Source of the DNA: Chrysopilus asiliformis
Taxonomy: Eukaryota; Arthropoda; Insecta; Diptera; Rhagionidae
Assembly: GCA_964034945.1 (NCBI GenBank)
Contig: OZ035960.1
Coordinates: forward strand, 33,720,368-33,784,367
Direction: 5' to 3'
Length of the DNA stretch: 64,000 bases
In this document: piece by piece, positions 21,640 through 33,549 of the stretch
How positions within the stretch are numbered: position 1 is the stretch's first letter
Layout of the letters: each line of letters starts with the position of its first letter
The notes under the pieces: generated by a model
Database searches by the model: none
What the model saw: only the letters and a program-made list of their open reading frames with translations
Told to the model about the DNA's origin: nothing
Position numbers and translations under genes: made by a program

Positions 21640-23010
21640 GCTCTTTTTACCTTCTTTGATAAAAATCGACGCAATCGCAATTCGTTCTTGCACCTGAAAT
21701 GCAGTTCAGCAGGAGCACGTGTCGAATCGCATCATATGTCATCTGACTCGTCAATTCACATCAGCCGACCGAGATGTCAAAGTGAAACACCCATCATCTC
21801 CACCTGCAGACGACCACCCACCGACCGGAAGGTCTCATGCCCCACAACATCGATCCCCATCTCGACGAGACTTCTTTGCAGTTTTCCGAGAAAGGCGCTG
21901 AACTGAAAGAAACAAACCCTCCGGAATTGGACCCACTATACGCGGGAAAATACGCGAGCCATGAGAATCGCGTGCTTTTTACAAAGTCATGGCACCAGAT
22001 TCTTGGAAGTTCCCCTTCCGATGTTACAATTTTTTGCTTTTGGGGTTCGCTTTAGCTATCAGTTTCATGCTTTCCCACCCAATTCTCTCCGACAGCACTG
22101 CTTTCTTGTGCTCCATTTTGATGAAAACCCACCCCCTACTGGCTGTAGGGTGAAAAGCTTCCCTTTGAAAAGCAGGCAGCGTCGCGACGGATCAATTCAA
22201 TGAAATGCGGTTGCTTGAGATCTATCTGGAAATCGTGTAGGAAATCTTCTTGCATTTCGGAGTTCAGAGGTATTAAGAATGAATCACGGAAAAAAGAAGA
22301 GTGTGAAATACAGATGGAAAGATACAGCAAAGGCGACACGGTTGGGTGTGATGGGAGAATTGTTGGGGGCAACTCTAGTTTACATCTTTGTGTGTTTATT
22401 TCAGCCGGCGAGGTAGCCAGCCAACCTGCACGTGAAGCAAAGAATGATTGAAGAGTTACCCCACCACCATGCCAATTTCGCTCTTCGTAGAGACAGAGTA
22501 GTGGCTCCAATACCAGCACAAAAACGTAGAAAATGTGGAGAAAAGTGGATGCGGCACGACGCCACCATCATATATGGGGCTGCGAGAGACGACAGACATG
22601 AAGCTGGAGGCTCAGTGGCGGCAACGACTACGGAAAAGTCATCGGGAACGAGAATTACACGTGGATGACAGTTAGAGCTGGTGGTACAACAAGAAAACAT
22701 TCGCTACCACCCAAAACCGTATTTGTGGGGCGAACTCTTCTCTGTGTGGGGCTCTCTTTGCTGGAGGATGTTTACTCGCGAAATTGTCGATATTGCAGTC
22801 CGCTGGCATGATGGTAGGGAGCAGTCAAGTACGGCCCGAATTGTGGAGGCCCCCATCCGATCAAAAATTGGTCTACAACGCAAAGATTTTGTTTTATTTC
22901 GTTGTTTTGCTCGATTTTTGGCGGCTTTCCTGACTGACAGATGTCTTCGAGATTTTAGCGCTCCCCTTTACGAATTCAAAAGAAATATGATTTTATGCAC
23001 CAAATTTTGA
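21640..23010. other. GC-elevated block of unknown nature
   Basis: This is the longest stretch of raised GC in the window, with open frames of 60-127 codons on both strands (for example 22136-22519 minus, 22681-23010 plus). None has a recognisable domain. An acceptor-like TTTGTGTGTTTATTTCAG ends at 22404 and is followed by an open phase GEVASQPAREAKND then stop. A TATATGG lies at about 22570. It could be an exon cluster, a promoter region or an old insertion. Confidence 0.3.
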
Positions 23011-23014
23011 CGAA

Positions 23015-25265
23015 AAGTCAAACAAATTATGTTGGGGGTGCGAGTATGGATGGGCGTTTTAAAAATAGTTCTCAACATAACTCGTTCGTGGTGTCAAAGG
23101 ACGACAATCTGGAACATATTTAATTTAGCCTTTGATATTATTTTAAAAAGTTGTTCTTTTTAACCGTCCAGCCGAAACTATGATATTGCCAAAATGGACG
23201 GATTTCGACAATTTTAGAATATTTTTGAGAATCTTGAACATTTTCTTAACACTAGAACTTCGAATTTAACGAAATTAATGTTTTAAGTTTAAATTCCAAA
23301 AAAAAAAAAAACGAAAAGAACTTTTGTTAATCTCTGTTAATTTTTGGTTACTTTTAATTATGCACCAATATTAACATAAACCCTAATTCTCTCCCCCCCC
23401 CCCCCTCCCGTAACCTTTTATTTTTTAAAATCTGTATTAGGTATACGTATTTTTACGGAAAGTGGTAAATTTGACAGGTAGATAATATCCCGTTTTCTGG
23501 TATAACCTTTGGTTTTTGTAAATAATAGCGTTTTACCAAGCGAAAGATCATGTAAAATACTCCATTTCCATATGATGTGATTTGTAACACTCAAACATGA
23601 TTAATTTTTGATAAATGTGCCCCCGAAACCGATTTCATGGACCTCCGTTACGTCACCCACCGTCCATCACCCCTCCCCCCCCACCCCCCCCCCCTCCTCA
23701 CCATCACCCGGCCACCTCCGTCCGTCCCGTCAACGAAATCGGAACTACATCCTAATAATCAATTTTCAGCCACAAAGATAAAGAAATTTTACAATGAAAT
23801 AATAGGGGGATTCATGGAATCGCATAATGTGCGTAAATTTACCACCTCGTAAATTAATTATATTGAAAATCTTTTACACGATCGTCGCAAGTTTTCGCGA
23901 TGATTTTGGTGTGTAAACAAACTCATAAAATTACGCAAATGTCAAATACGGAGATACCAAGAAATTGTGAAATTCAGCTGCAATGTTAAGAATTTCTTGA
24001 ATGCAATTTTCTCCTGTATTTTAATTAATTTCAATTTTTTATTGAATCTCGGCATTTCCAACTTCTCATTTTGTGGCTACTGAGAGAAGACTGTAGAACA
24101 GCTGAATAATTAACACAAAAACGCAATCCATAATTTTATCTGGTTTCATGAATACCCCTTATTTAAATCGTCTTTTTTTTAAATGAAAACTACTTATAAT
24201 CAAGTTACAAAATTGAAGATTTTGTTCATATTTTCATAAATTTTTCTATGCATATAGAATGACCTTTTGACAAAACAAAATTATACCATTTTGGAATTAA
24301 GGATTTTTTGTTTGTTTTACCTTTATTGGCTCCAACTTACGGTGATTAATATTGACAGTCCCTTATGACACTTTGATATGTTGAACTCCTGTGGAGATAT
24401 CGTAATCACTATTAATAAGTCAAAGAACTGTTCATAAACCGAAACAGTTTTGAGTTCAAGCAACGCTTTTGTTAAAAATGACCGGTTCGAGTTCTTTACG
24501 AACTAATAATGTGTATTTCTTAGAGTGAAAGCCAAATGGCAATAGATTCTAAAACAAACACAATAATTGGTTATAAAATAAATTGAGTTCAAATTGTTTT
24601 TATTAGCAATGATTTCATGAGAAAAATACCAAACCAAAAACATTGAAAGTGTTCAATGTCAATCTTAAACTCAATCAGTACTTTTTTCCAAATTGTTTAA
24701 CAAGCTCTACACACGTCATTTACCTACCGCGATGCCAAATATTTCCTTAACCCCTTCATATTCATTAAAAAAAATTGGTGATCAATCAAATTGTAGCGGG
24801 AATCTTTATTTAATTTCAACTTAAAATACTTTTTTGATCTATCTACCATCAGAACTACATGTAAATATATCTAAAAAGAAAACTGATCATACATATTCAA
24901 ATCAAATCAAAATTGTTGTATTCATGATTTTTGTTATTCAATAAACCAAAATAAACGCCTGACAACGAAGAAAAAAAATTAAAATGCTACTGTTGCGCAG
25001 TTGTCTGGCCACATACTGATTAAATTTTATTAACAAACAATAAGATTCAGATTTTAATGTAACTGTTTTATTAAACATTTGATCATAGACCCCATCAACG
25101 GTTGGATTTTAAGACCATATGGAGCTCAATCTAACACAAAATTATTATATAGTGATCTGTCTGTCACTGGAAATTTTTATTAATTAATTAATTGCTATTA
25201 TTGTCGTTTTAAGTTGCTTTTTTACATAGCAATCTTTCATTTCAGATTCGAAAATAGAACATTAA
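23015..25265. other. AT-rich stretch with two C-rich tracts
   Basis: Pure pyrimidine tracts lie at 23388-23410 and 23668-23705 (C runs of 8-14). The frame at 23637-23852 is caused by the second tract. No repeats with termini were found in the remaining 1.4 kb. Confidence 0.45.
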
Positions 25266-25289
25266 AGTGTATGTGGGTTTTAGCAGAGT

Positions 25290-25880
25290 ATATTGTAGAT
25301 ATTTTGATTTGAATTTTTGTTAAAAGTTAAGTTACCAGATTTATTTTGGATCAATTCGGAAGATGAAGGATAGCGGGTACAGGGGGGTTCGTATGGGAGG
25401 GTGGTACAGAAGATCAACAGCATAATAAATTTTGCGAATACTTGATTTAGACGAAAACCGAGGGAACAGAATTCAAAAATTTGCACCGCAGGCAAAATTT
25501 CTTACCATGCCAATTTTTAAAAAAAAAAACGCAGTGCGAATAATCAAATTAAGAGCTTATTTATTGTTTTGCGCTCTTTACGTATAAATTGTAAAAATTA
25601 CCGATTAAAAGAAACAAGCGCCGCAACCCAAATTTTTTGAGAAAAATGCACTCTTTGTAATAAATTGTTGAAAAAATCCACCGCAATTGAAGAAGAAAGT
25701 GTAATTTATATCAACACCCAGCCAAAGTAGAGCTTGTTTTGCATATTTAGAATCGTTTTTATAGTGTTTGACAAATAATAACACTAAATTGAAAAATTGG
25801 GGACAAAATTTTATTTTCCGGTACGCCGGGCGTAAATCCAGGACTGTCCCTGCCATTTCGGGACGAATTTTAGGAACCCA
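25290..25880 (+). repeat. Dispersed repeat with GCGCCGCA motifs, copy 3
   Basis: It has TTAGACGAAAACCGAGGG, GCACCGCAGGCAAAATT, AGCGCCGCAACCC, TTTGCATATTTAGAATCG and ATTTTATTTTCCGGTACG in the same order as 4370-5065. It is preceded by a G-rich tract at 25376-25405. No coding. Confidence 0.5.
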
Positions 25881-25884
25881 CACG

Positions 25885-26560
25885 ATGGGTAAACTGATTT
25901 TATTAATTTATACAACATGGCGCAGTATACAAATGAGCCACAGGCGAATTTTTTTTAATCTTAAGTAAAGACAATTTTCTTAGTATATTGAAAACTCCCA
26001 TAACTGAATACTCACAGTCGATAGTGTGACTGCAATAATAAATAAAATAGAAAAGTCTTGGAAAAAACTTGACGAAAAGAGAGTTTCAAAAAGTCTAAAG
26101 TTAGAGTAGCGTATAATGTTTTTTGGACAGCTACTAAATAAAATTTCGGAAATCTACTACCATCATCGTTCAAGAGATATCTTGCTTAGGTTCGTCACGA
26201 TAAAATCATTGAAAATCAATACAAGTTTCTTTTAATTGCCTAAAAAATCTCTAAGCGTATATAGTTTATACTTTCATTTAGTAACTAAATTAATTATTTC
26301 CTGAAAATGAATTTCCAACATCGCTTTATTATAATGTCGATTTAAACCATGAAACCGTAATATAGAAATCTTTTTATCGATTATAATGCAATCCACATGA
26401 GATCCTTTCAACAAAAAAAACTACATGAAAAAAAAATAACAAATGGCGCTTGCATTCGGACCGCATTTTTTGAAAAATTATTCTCAATTTTTTCTGTAAA
26501 TTCACGTTCGTCTGTTCTTACCGAAAGTAATTTACGTTAAAATCAAAATTTCATAGACGA
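25885..26560. other. AT-rich stretch, no recognisable feature
   Basis: Nothing was identified. Confidence 0.5.
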
Positions 26561-26917
26561 AGCATTTTGCTGAACGTGCACTTCTCCATTAGAAACCCTA
26601 CAAAGCCTGCAAGTGTTGAATCACACCAGGAAGAACTAAAAGTCGAAATAATCCTTAAGAAAATAATTTTTCGTAAAAGTCATGTCCGAAAAGGACTTCT
26701 ATTGGCCGGCATCGACTCTAGGGGAAAAAAAATGCAATTTAACACGCACTTGCGCATTTATTTTAAGGATTTAACGATTTACGATTTTTTTCGGTTGAGG
26801 TTCGTTTCTTTGTTGGAATTGGACTCAACGTCTAATGGATGCTTAGTACCTTTTTTACGGCGCAGCGTAAGGCCGTGCGGCGGGGATAAAGGATCAGGTA
26901 GTCATTCGCATGCGTAA

Positions 26918-26993
26918 GTCGAACATACGTGCACAAGAAAAGATCCGATTGAACCGTTTATCATTTTCAAATGTAGCAAAACTATAAAGTCAG
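26918..26993 (+). other. Exon-like segment with strong donor
   Basis: The segment ends AAAGTCAG/GTAAGCAAG (junction 26993/26994), a near-consensus donor. Immediately upstream one phase reads VEHTCTRKDPIEPFIIFK. The preceding 116-codon frame (26567-26914) ends in a stop just before it. A non-coding or 5' untranslated exon is equally possible. No product is recognised. Confidence 0.25.
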
Positions 26994-27360
26994 GTAAGCA
27001 AGTGGAATTTTCAATTTAATGCACTTATCATGATTTTCCCTTAAATTCCTTCTTATTGCCAAGTATATGTGGCCGCTATAGATCATTGCATAAGATCCTT
27101 ATCTCAAATACAGTAAAAATGCACATAATGAAATAGTGTTGTTGAAATTTTTACAAAACTGTTCGGCTTTCAGCTGGCAGGAGTTTAATTTATGTTTCGC
27201 AAGGATACTCATCTTTCATAAAATTTCGATGAGCATATGTTGGAAATTTTAGGATCTTGCGCTTTTAAGGATGCGTTGTGAAATTTGAAGAATTTTACGA
27301 AATAAATTTTGTAAAATTCAGATTTAAAAAAGAATTAAGAATTGCATTAGTTTGGTGGTA

Positions 27361-27517
27361 CAGTGCACGCTCGATATAGTGAACACGCTCAGTATAGAAA
27401 ACTGAAACCGTTCACTATATCGAAATGTTCACCATACTGAGAGTTCAGTAAAACTATCATATTTCCTTATTTTCGGAATTATAGAAAGCATAAAAATTGA
27501 ATATGCTTCCTGCAATA
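27361..27517 (+). repeat. TA-flanked repeat with CAGTGCACGCTCGATATAG end, copy 2
   Basis: It starts right after TA (27359-27360) and matches 1965-2112 inverted (GATATAGTGAAC, TTCCTTATTTTCGGAATTAT). Its far part is interrupted by the MITE at 27524. Confidence 0.55.
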
Positions 27518-27523
27518 ATGTTA

Positions 27524-27673
27524 CACCGTGTCGTCACTTGGGATTTATCATCGCAGAGATTTTATGCTTGACCAATCAGAGCCCGAGTTGACGGCGATAT
27601 CGTCATCAACTCGAGCTCTGATTGGTCAATCAAAAATCTCTGCGATGAAAAAATCCCAAGTGAAGACACGGTG
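27524..27673. mobile_element. 150-bp palindromic MITE with TTA duplication
   Basis: The arms CACCGTGTCGTCACTTGGGA and GACCAATCAGAGC...GAGTTGA are matched almost base for base by the inverse right half. TTA flanks both sides (27521-27523, 27674-27676), fitting PIF/Harbinger. The stem is over 65 bp with a short loop around GACGGCGATATCG. Confidence 0.82.
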
Positions 27674-27888
27674 TTAGTTGATATTATCATTACGACATGA
27701 CTGTCTCTTTGGAAATATTTATTTTTTTCTCACAAACAACTTTTTGTGTGTCACCAATTTTCTTCTGTTCTTGTTCTTGTCTTATTCTGTTCCGTCCCGC
27801 TTATTCTTCTCACAATCTTTTATCTCCCACTCATTCTTCTGATCATTCCTCCTCTCCCCAGGCCTCCTCTCTTCATTCTATTTCTCCA

Positions 27889-28232
27889 TCATACTAATAT
27901 ATAAAAATGAGTTGGTATCTGTCTGTTCCTCTTTCACGCAAAAACGGCTGAACCGATTGACTTGAAATTTGGCATAGATGTTTGTCGGGGGCCCAGCCCC
28001 AAACATACACCCATTAAAAAGTAGCCCGAGAGGTGGGGAGTAAGCGGAGGGGGGTAAAGTAATACTGAATGCAAGTGCTGGAATTTTTTGTTAGTTTTTT
28101 AATCATTTTCCGAAGAGAAAAATCTAGCGAAGAGCATGCAGGCTACCTAATTTTTAACCAACTGAATTTAGTTTTCCTAAGTGTTTTTTCTGTTCACGCT
28201 TTTAGCCGGGCGAAGCCGGGTCCAAATTCTAG
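27889..28232 (+). mobile_element. Helitron-like non-autonomous element
   Basis: It begins TC at 27889 after an A and ends CTAG before a T (28233), the A/T insertion habit of Helitrons. The 5' part carries 'ATATATAAAAATGAGTTGG' and ACGGCTGAACCGATTGA. The 3' part has a GC-rich GCCGGGCGAAGCCGGG about 15 bases before CTAG. This beginning and tail are shared by a widespread insect repeat class. No target duplication is expected. The 5' border is less certain than the 3' border. Confidence 0.55.
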
Positions 28233-28239
28233 TTCCTGA

Positions 28240-28970
28240 TATTTTTCTTCCGTCACAAGCTACTAGACAAGATTAAACTTTCAGAAATTGAGGTTTGACA
28301 CCAATTTTTTCTTCACTGCTGCACCTACAGTTTTACAAGTATGCATGAAATTTTGGGAATTTCGGAAACTCCCTCCTTGTAATTATAGCTTCTTTATCTT
28401 CAAATATTCCGAAACCCGAAAGCCTTTGGGACGAATATTACTCAATTTCGGTTGCGAACTAACATGGTGTATTTAAAAACACCATAAAAGGAAAAAAAAC
28501 TTATTTTAAAATTCCATATACCCGTCCGTATCTACGATAAATAATTCCAGTCTTGAAATTTTTTTAATAAAATCTTTGTAAATGATTTATTCGAAGAAAT
28601 CCACAATTAAAAACGTAATAATAGCACAATAAAAAGGATTTTTCTTCGCATTTCAAAGGGTAATTACGGTGTACAAATGTGAATGAACGTGAGATAAGGT
28701 GTAAATTTCGTACCAAAAAGCTAAGCATCAGAAATGATTAAAACTAAGTCGATTTCATCACTTTAATAACACTCGCCAAAGTGTTAATTTCTCGAGTGTT
28801 TCTGATAGTCGCAAGTCATTACGTGCCAGACGGCAATGGCACATTACTTGTGTTATTTTTTTCCCCCTTTTTTTTGTATCATTATTTTACATTTCTTTTT
28901 CTTTCAAATGCCAATGAGTTGCTAGCAGAAACGTAAAGTGCGGCCAAGAATTCGAAAAAAAAATGTGGGA
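28240..28970. other. AT-rich stretch, no recognisable feature
   Basis: No convincing element ends or exons were seen. ATTACGTGCCAGACGGCAATGG around 28830 is GC-richer but isolated. Confidence 0.45.
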
Positions 28971-29435
28971 ACCTGAAATTCATATTTTTTCAACCTCGAC
29001 TGTATGCCATAAGTGCGCCCCCAACACCGCGGAAAATGTGCTTCGTTTTGAATTATTGGCGTAATAAAAACAATGCGAAATTATTTCGACAATTTCACAT
29101 TGGACGTGCCGGACTGATGGGCAACCCACCACCCCACCCCCTAAAAAAGAGTGACTAAAGACCAACATTTTATCCGGTTCCACTCCCCGTTCTGTGTACA
29201 CTTTCTCATCGAGCACCCTCACAACGATATAACCTAAAAACAAATTTAAATTAATCTAAATATTATAGTAATGCCATAGAGAAATATTCCTTTATCCTAT
29301 TCCGTCGTCGCGGTCATCATTTTAAAGTAACTCCGTTTTCTGCTCTATTGTTGCTGTTTTATTTATTTATTGTTGGTTTATTTATATATATATGTATGTA
29401 TTTTTACTCATTTCTTTCTGTGTATTTTTTGACTA

Positions 29436-29617
29436 GGTTTATTGCATTTCATATTCATCCGTCGACCGTAAATTATTCACTTGGCTCCGGAATAAAATCC
29501 GAATCCGGGCAGATATTCAGCAATCCGAGCCCAGTATCTTCGAAAATGGTCGGCCAGCGGACCCCAGCTCAAACGAACGAACGTCTTGTCCATTTGCTTA
29601 GGATGTACTCAAATTAG
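29436..29617 (+). CDS. Possible terminal coding exon (unidentified)
   Basis: The acceptor-like TTTCTTTCTGTGTATTTTTTGACTAG ends at 29435. The open phase reads FIHPSTVNYSLGSGIKSESG then QIFSNPSPVSSKMVGQRTPA and on to LLRMYSN, stop at 29615-29617. The Ser/Pro-rich, charged composition in a GC-richer island looks like a transcription-factor or signalling tail. No domain can be named and no preceding exon was located. Confidence 0.3.
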
Positions 29618-29639
29618 GAAGCTTAATTACGGTCATTGC

Positions 29640-30470
29640 TGTAATTGCATTCTTTAATTGGGAATTGTTTTACGCTTTTTATTGCCCTTTGTATTCCACG
29701 TACAACACACGAGAATCCAGCAATCTTCAATCTTTTGTGCCTACACCAAACATTATAACGTCTTTCAGTACACAACGTTTCATGATACACAACCTATATA
29801 TACACAACTAGAGCTTAAATTTGATCCATAGATATGTTTTACGCCTATTATGAGTACTTGTACGCTTTTTTGGATCATAAAAAAACTCTCTGTGAAGCTA
29901 AAATAAGTCACTTTAGCATAAAAGTGAAGCCGAAAAGCCTTCAATTCTATAGCCGAAACCCCCAATGCTTTAATTCAATGCTGGTTGCTTATTTGAAAAA
30001 AAAAATTGTAAGATACTTTCTTAACGTACACTCGTATACATATTTCTAATGCTTGGATTGTAGTTTTTTTCAAAGTTCGTTTAGCATATCGTATAACGTG
30101 TTGTATCTAAATACTGACCGGTGGAAACGTGCCAACGTTAATAGATCCAGTGTGGGAAATGGCTACTTTTTAATTAGCGTATTAACAAAGTGATAAGAGC
30201 GATTTTCTTATGCTTTGGCTGTTATTTTTCGTTACTTTTCCGACACATAAATTTTTTGCCTGTCCCATTTTATATCTTTGTTTCAAACAGTTATTAAATC
30301 GAGACAATCTCAATGATAAGATAAATTTCTTGTAATTATTTCATATTCATGGTCATTATTTGTTAAATTTATCTAACTTAGTAAAGGATTCAGATCATTT
30401 AAAATGCGTTTTTTTGATAATAAAATTTTTATTATAAATCGTATAACGCGTAGATAGGTGTTAGAAATAT
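29640..30470. other. AT-rich stretch, no recognisable feature
   Basis: Nothing identified. Confidence 0.5.
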
Positions 30471-30474
30471 ATTA

Positions 30475-30601
30475 GGCCCTATCACAGAATCCGATACGAA
30501 TGGTTCGAATCGTAAACTCAATGTTGTTGTTGGTATAAAACACTAACAACAACATTGAGTTTACGATTCGAACCATTCGTTTCGGATTCTGTGATAGGGC
30601 C
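30475..30601. mobile_element. 127-bp palindromic MITE, TA-flanked
   Basis: The arms start GGCCCTATCACAGAATCCGA and run to GAGTTTA...CAACAACATT, with the right half a near-perfect inverse. The loop is about GGTATAAAACAC. The borders are TA (30473-30474, 30602-30603). It would fold into a stem of about 55 bp. Confidence 0.78.
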
Positions 30602-30640
30602 TATTAATTTAGGAGCATGGCGTTGTGCTAATTTCCGTTA

Positions 30641-31690
30641 AGCCTGCTTTACACGGTCGATGTTTTTGCTTCAATATTTTGTTCCTTACGATCTTCCTTT
30701 CAAAGAGAACGGATGTATGTTTTCTGCAAGTGATGCTGAATCTGCCAACATACAAATTTCTTTAAAAAAAATCTGCTTGGATAGCACATGACTTTCTCAT
30801 ACAAAATTTACATCCCTACGCAATTTACACGAATATAATATTAGTTTATATAAAAACGAAATCTGAAATATTTCGATAATGGTAAAAGATATCGATTTAC
30901 GGTGAAAGGCAAAAATGTAGAGAATTTTAATATCTTTAATTCTATCTTGAACTGTTTTTTTTTTTAAATCCGTTTGTAGCTTGTAAGCAATTCGCAAAAA
31001 TATCTCGATAAAGGTAAAAGATAGCGAATATTGGTAATAGGAAAAATTGTAAAGGTAGAACCAGAAACATACGTCCGTGCGTGCGCCCACGTGGTGAAGG
31101 TAAAAACTACGCATTTATATGAGTAAATGTATAATTGCGCGTAGCTCAGACGCGTTGCCGCGTCCCTGCCGCGTAGAGTAGGCTCAGTCTCTACTTTTAG
31201 ACGCGGTGAGAACTACTAGATGCCAGAACAAAATAATGCCGCACGTACGGACGTATGTTTCTGGTTCTAGCTTTAAAAATCTCATATTTCTGACTACCAA
31301 AACCCTGTGGTTTGCGAGTAATCGCCAGAAAACGCCTTTTTGCTGACATTCCCGTAGGGGGAAAATCCCTTAAAACTGGATTACTAGCCAAATAAAAAAA
31401 TACGTATCGAGTATTTTTCACAGTTTCATTAAAAACAAAGTTTCATTAAAATCGGAAATTGACACTTCCGTAGGTTTGCTTGTCAGAAAGACATTTTGTG
31501 ATATTGACCAATCTAGCCCTTACTCGCGATGCTTCAATATTTTTATCGTTCAATATATTGAAATGCCTTCAATAAAAATGAATTCGTTTTGATCCTCTGC
31601 AATATTTTTGCGTCAATGTAGCCCTTACACGAACAATACATTGAACGACAAAAATATTGAAACAAAAATATTGAGCGTGTAAAGCAGGCT
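30641..31690. mobile_element. 1.05-kb TTA-flanked element (host of a nested MITE)
   Basis: The ends AGCCTGCTTTACACGGTCGA and, inverted, AGCCTGCTTTACACGCTCAA are bordered by TTA (30638-30640, 31691-31693). The right part holds extra partial ends (AGCCCTTACTCGCGATG at about 31516 and AGCCCTTACACGAAC at about 31621) with repeated CAATATTTTTGTCGTTCAAT words. The interior is non-coding and is split by the MITE at 31053-31273. PIF/Harbinger type by duplication only. Confidence 0.78.
31053..31273. mobile_element. TAA-flanked MITE (AGGTAGAACC family), copy 2
   Basis: The ends AGGTAGAACCAGAAACATAC and the inverse of its right end (CGTATGTTTCTGGTTCTAGC) are flanked by TAA (31050-31052, 31274-31276). 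It is nearly identical to 20353-20575, so it moved recently. It lies inside the older 30641 element. Confidence 0.85.
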
Positions 31691-31699
31691 TTACAAACC

Positions 31700-32380
31700 C
31701 GGAAAACACATTTTTTAATTCGTGTCAGAAGATACCGTAACAGTTGCGAATGATGGAAAACTGATAGATGTAGCCCCTACTTAAGGCTCTATTCTAATAA
31801 AACTCTGTGCAGTGTTACCAATAGAAAAATCTGACTCCAATCGTATACCTATGACTGTTTCACAGGATTTATTTTGACTGTTTCTGTCTGTCAAAAAATC
31901 CGGTCAAAAAATCCAGTCAAAAGCCCATGAACACAGATTTTTGATAAATATAGATTAAAAAAACTAAAAGGGTAAAAAATAATTAATGAACTCGCTTTAC
32001 GCCCCTTTGCATAATTTTTAAAATTTTTGAATCACAATTTCTGTCACATCGAATCTCACCATCCGAAGTTTTCTTAGGACTTTCGAAATCCATAGAAATA
32101 CTGTATAATTGCGAATATCAATCAAGTAACACAAGAAATTTAAATATTTTTAATTGTTTCGTGACCAAATTATCGTTTTACAAAACATTCAAAAGATTAC
32201 ATTTTCGGCGCTATTTTTTGTGTTCTCATATCGCAAAAAAATGTAATACCGGTCTTAGCCGGGTTAAAGTATTTTGCATAAGTTTTTTGCACCAAAAAAC
32301 CAAGAAATAACTCTAACACCAGATACATGATCAACTACCCCGAAAACCCCGCCAAGCCAGTGTTGCCGCGAGAAAAGTAT
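31700..32380. other. AT-rich stretch, no recognisable feature
   Basis: A self-complementary ATTTTTTGTGTTCTCATATCGC-type segment near 32215 is the only structure seen. No exons. Confidence 0.45.
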
Positions 32381-32382
32381 AT

Positions 32383-32617
32383 TTATTTTTTTTTTCTATG
32401 GGGGTTAAAAATTCTCTCTATACAAATTAATGATGTTTAAGCTATTAGTATTCATTTAAAACAAAAAAAAAATTAAAAATTTTTATTTTTTACAAATACG
32501 TCCACTGTAGTCCAGCTTTTTACTCAAAAAATCAAAATTGGTGTTGAAAATAAATAAATAATAAGTCAATTCAAATTTTTAACTGCGTTGCCATATGACA
32601 TCAAAATACCGAAAGGG
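32383..32617 (-). mobile_element. TTAA-flanked MITE E, copy 2 (one end degraded)
   Basis: On the minus strand it begins CCCTTTCGGTATTTTGATGT after TTAA (32618-32621) and runs, with TTGTATAGAGAGAATTTTTA and an internal A/T run, parallel to the complete copy at 48086-48367. The distal TTAA end is not recognisable. Confidence 0.7.
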
Positions 32618-32620
32618 TTA

Positions 32621-32971
32621 AGGTGCCATGCCGCTCCACATTAGAGTAAATACCGGCGAGAACCTCTCGATAGCAGCTACTCGCAAATGGACACGTCTCT
32701 GAGAGTCGCTCGCAGAAACTCGCAAAAACTCGCGAGCTGTCAATAGTGATTCTCTTCTCTAGTCGAACTCTCGGAGAGTAGCTCGCCAGATACGAACAGC
32801 GTTTGAATTTCGCTAGTAGCTCTCGAGAACGCTAGAAGTTAGAGGCTCGATTTCGCTAGTAGCGATAGAAAAATCGCCGAAATTAACTCTCAAATGGACA
32901 ATCTCCTGCGAGTAACTCTCAAGAGTTTTTGAGAGTTTCTCGCGTATTTACTCTCATGTGGAGCGGCACCT
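32621..32971. mobile_element. PIF/Harbinger MITE, short sister of 10931-11554
   Basis: TTA flanks it (32618-32620, 32972-32974). The ends AGGTGCCATGCCGCTCCAC and, inverted, AGGTGCCGCTCCACATGAG continue into arms shared with the longer element (GAGTAAATAC, CTCGCAAATGGACACG, AGTTTTTGAGAGT). All coding DNA is lost, leaving two arms of about 150 bp. It inserted at the very edge of the TTAA MITE, reusing its TTA. Confidence 0.87.
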
Positions 32972-33019
32972 TTACAGCTCCTCCCGTTTTAAATTTTGAA
33001 ATGTCAATTTAATGCAAAC

Positions 33020-33545
33020 ATTTGTAACGGCTTTTGTTGCGACCCGTTACAATCTGCTGTAAGTAGAATATCCTCAAATTTGGATAGCACTGTTTGTAAG
33101 TGTTTTACAATCAAGCACAATAAAAATAACTAGATGCAACAACAACTTTCCGACTGATCACAAAGTAACGGTTTTGGGATGGTTTTTTGCGACCAGCTGT
33201 AAAGTGATCAATTTGTAACGAATTACATTACATAACCGGTCACAAAGTAACCAACTTGCAACGGTTTTGCTGCGACCGGTCGCTGAGTAACTAATTTAGA
33301 ACGAATCTTTTTGGGACCCATCAGAAATACAACCATTTTTTTACGACTGGTTACAAAGTAACCAATTCGTGACGAACGGCACTGCATAATCGGTTAAAAA
33401 GTAACCAATTGGTAACGGTTTTTGTTGCGACCAGTTACAAGATCACTAATTTGCAACAGTTTTTATTCTGACTGGTTACAAGGCAACGGTCATATAAACT
33501 GATTTGCAACCGCCACATTGCGACCAGGGTCATATTGTAACCTAA
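33020..33545 (+). repeat. Degenerate tandem array of GGTTAC/GTAACC dyads
   Basis: Units of roughly 60 bp recur about eight times. Each contains variants of GGTTACAAAGTAACCAATTT, GTAACGGTTTTTGTTGCGACC. The core is a dyad GGTTAC-N3-GTAACC. Unit length and sequence vary too much for a young satellite. Not seen elsewhere in the window. Confidence 0.7.
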
Positions 33546-33549
33546 CTGA

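Noticed and set aside
22136..22519. 127-codon minus-strand frame in the GC-elevated block
   Set aside because: Overlaps equally long plus-strand frames, with no domain, splice support or codon pattern to prefer it. Kept only as part of the unknown block.
24482..24500. GGTTCGAGTTC as a tRNA T-loop
   Set aside because: No matching acceptor stem, D-arm or anticodon arm around it. No tRNA was found in the window.
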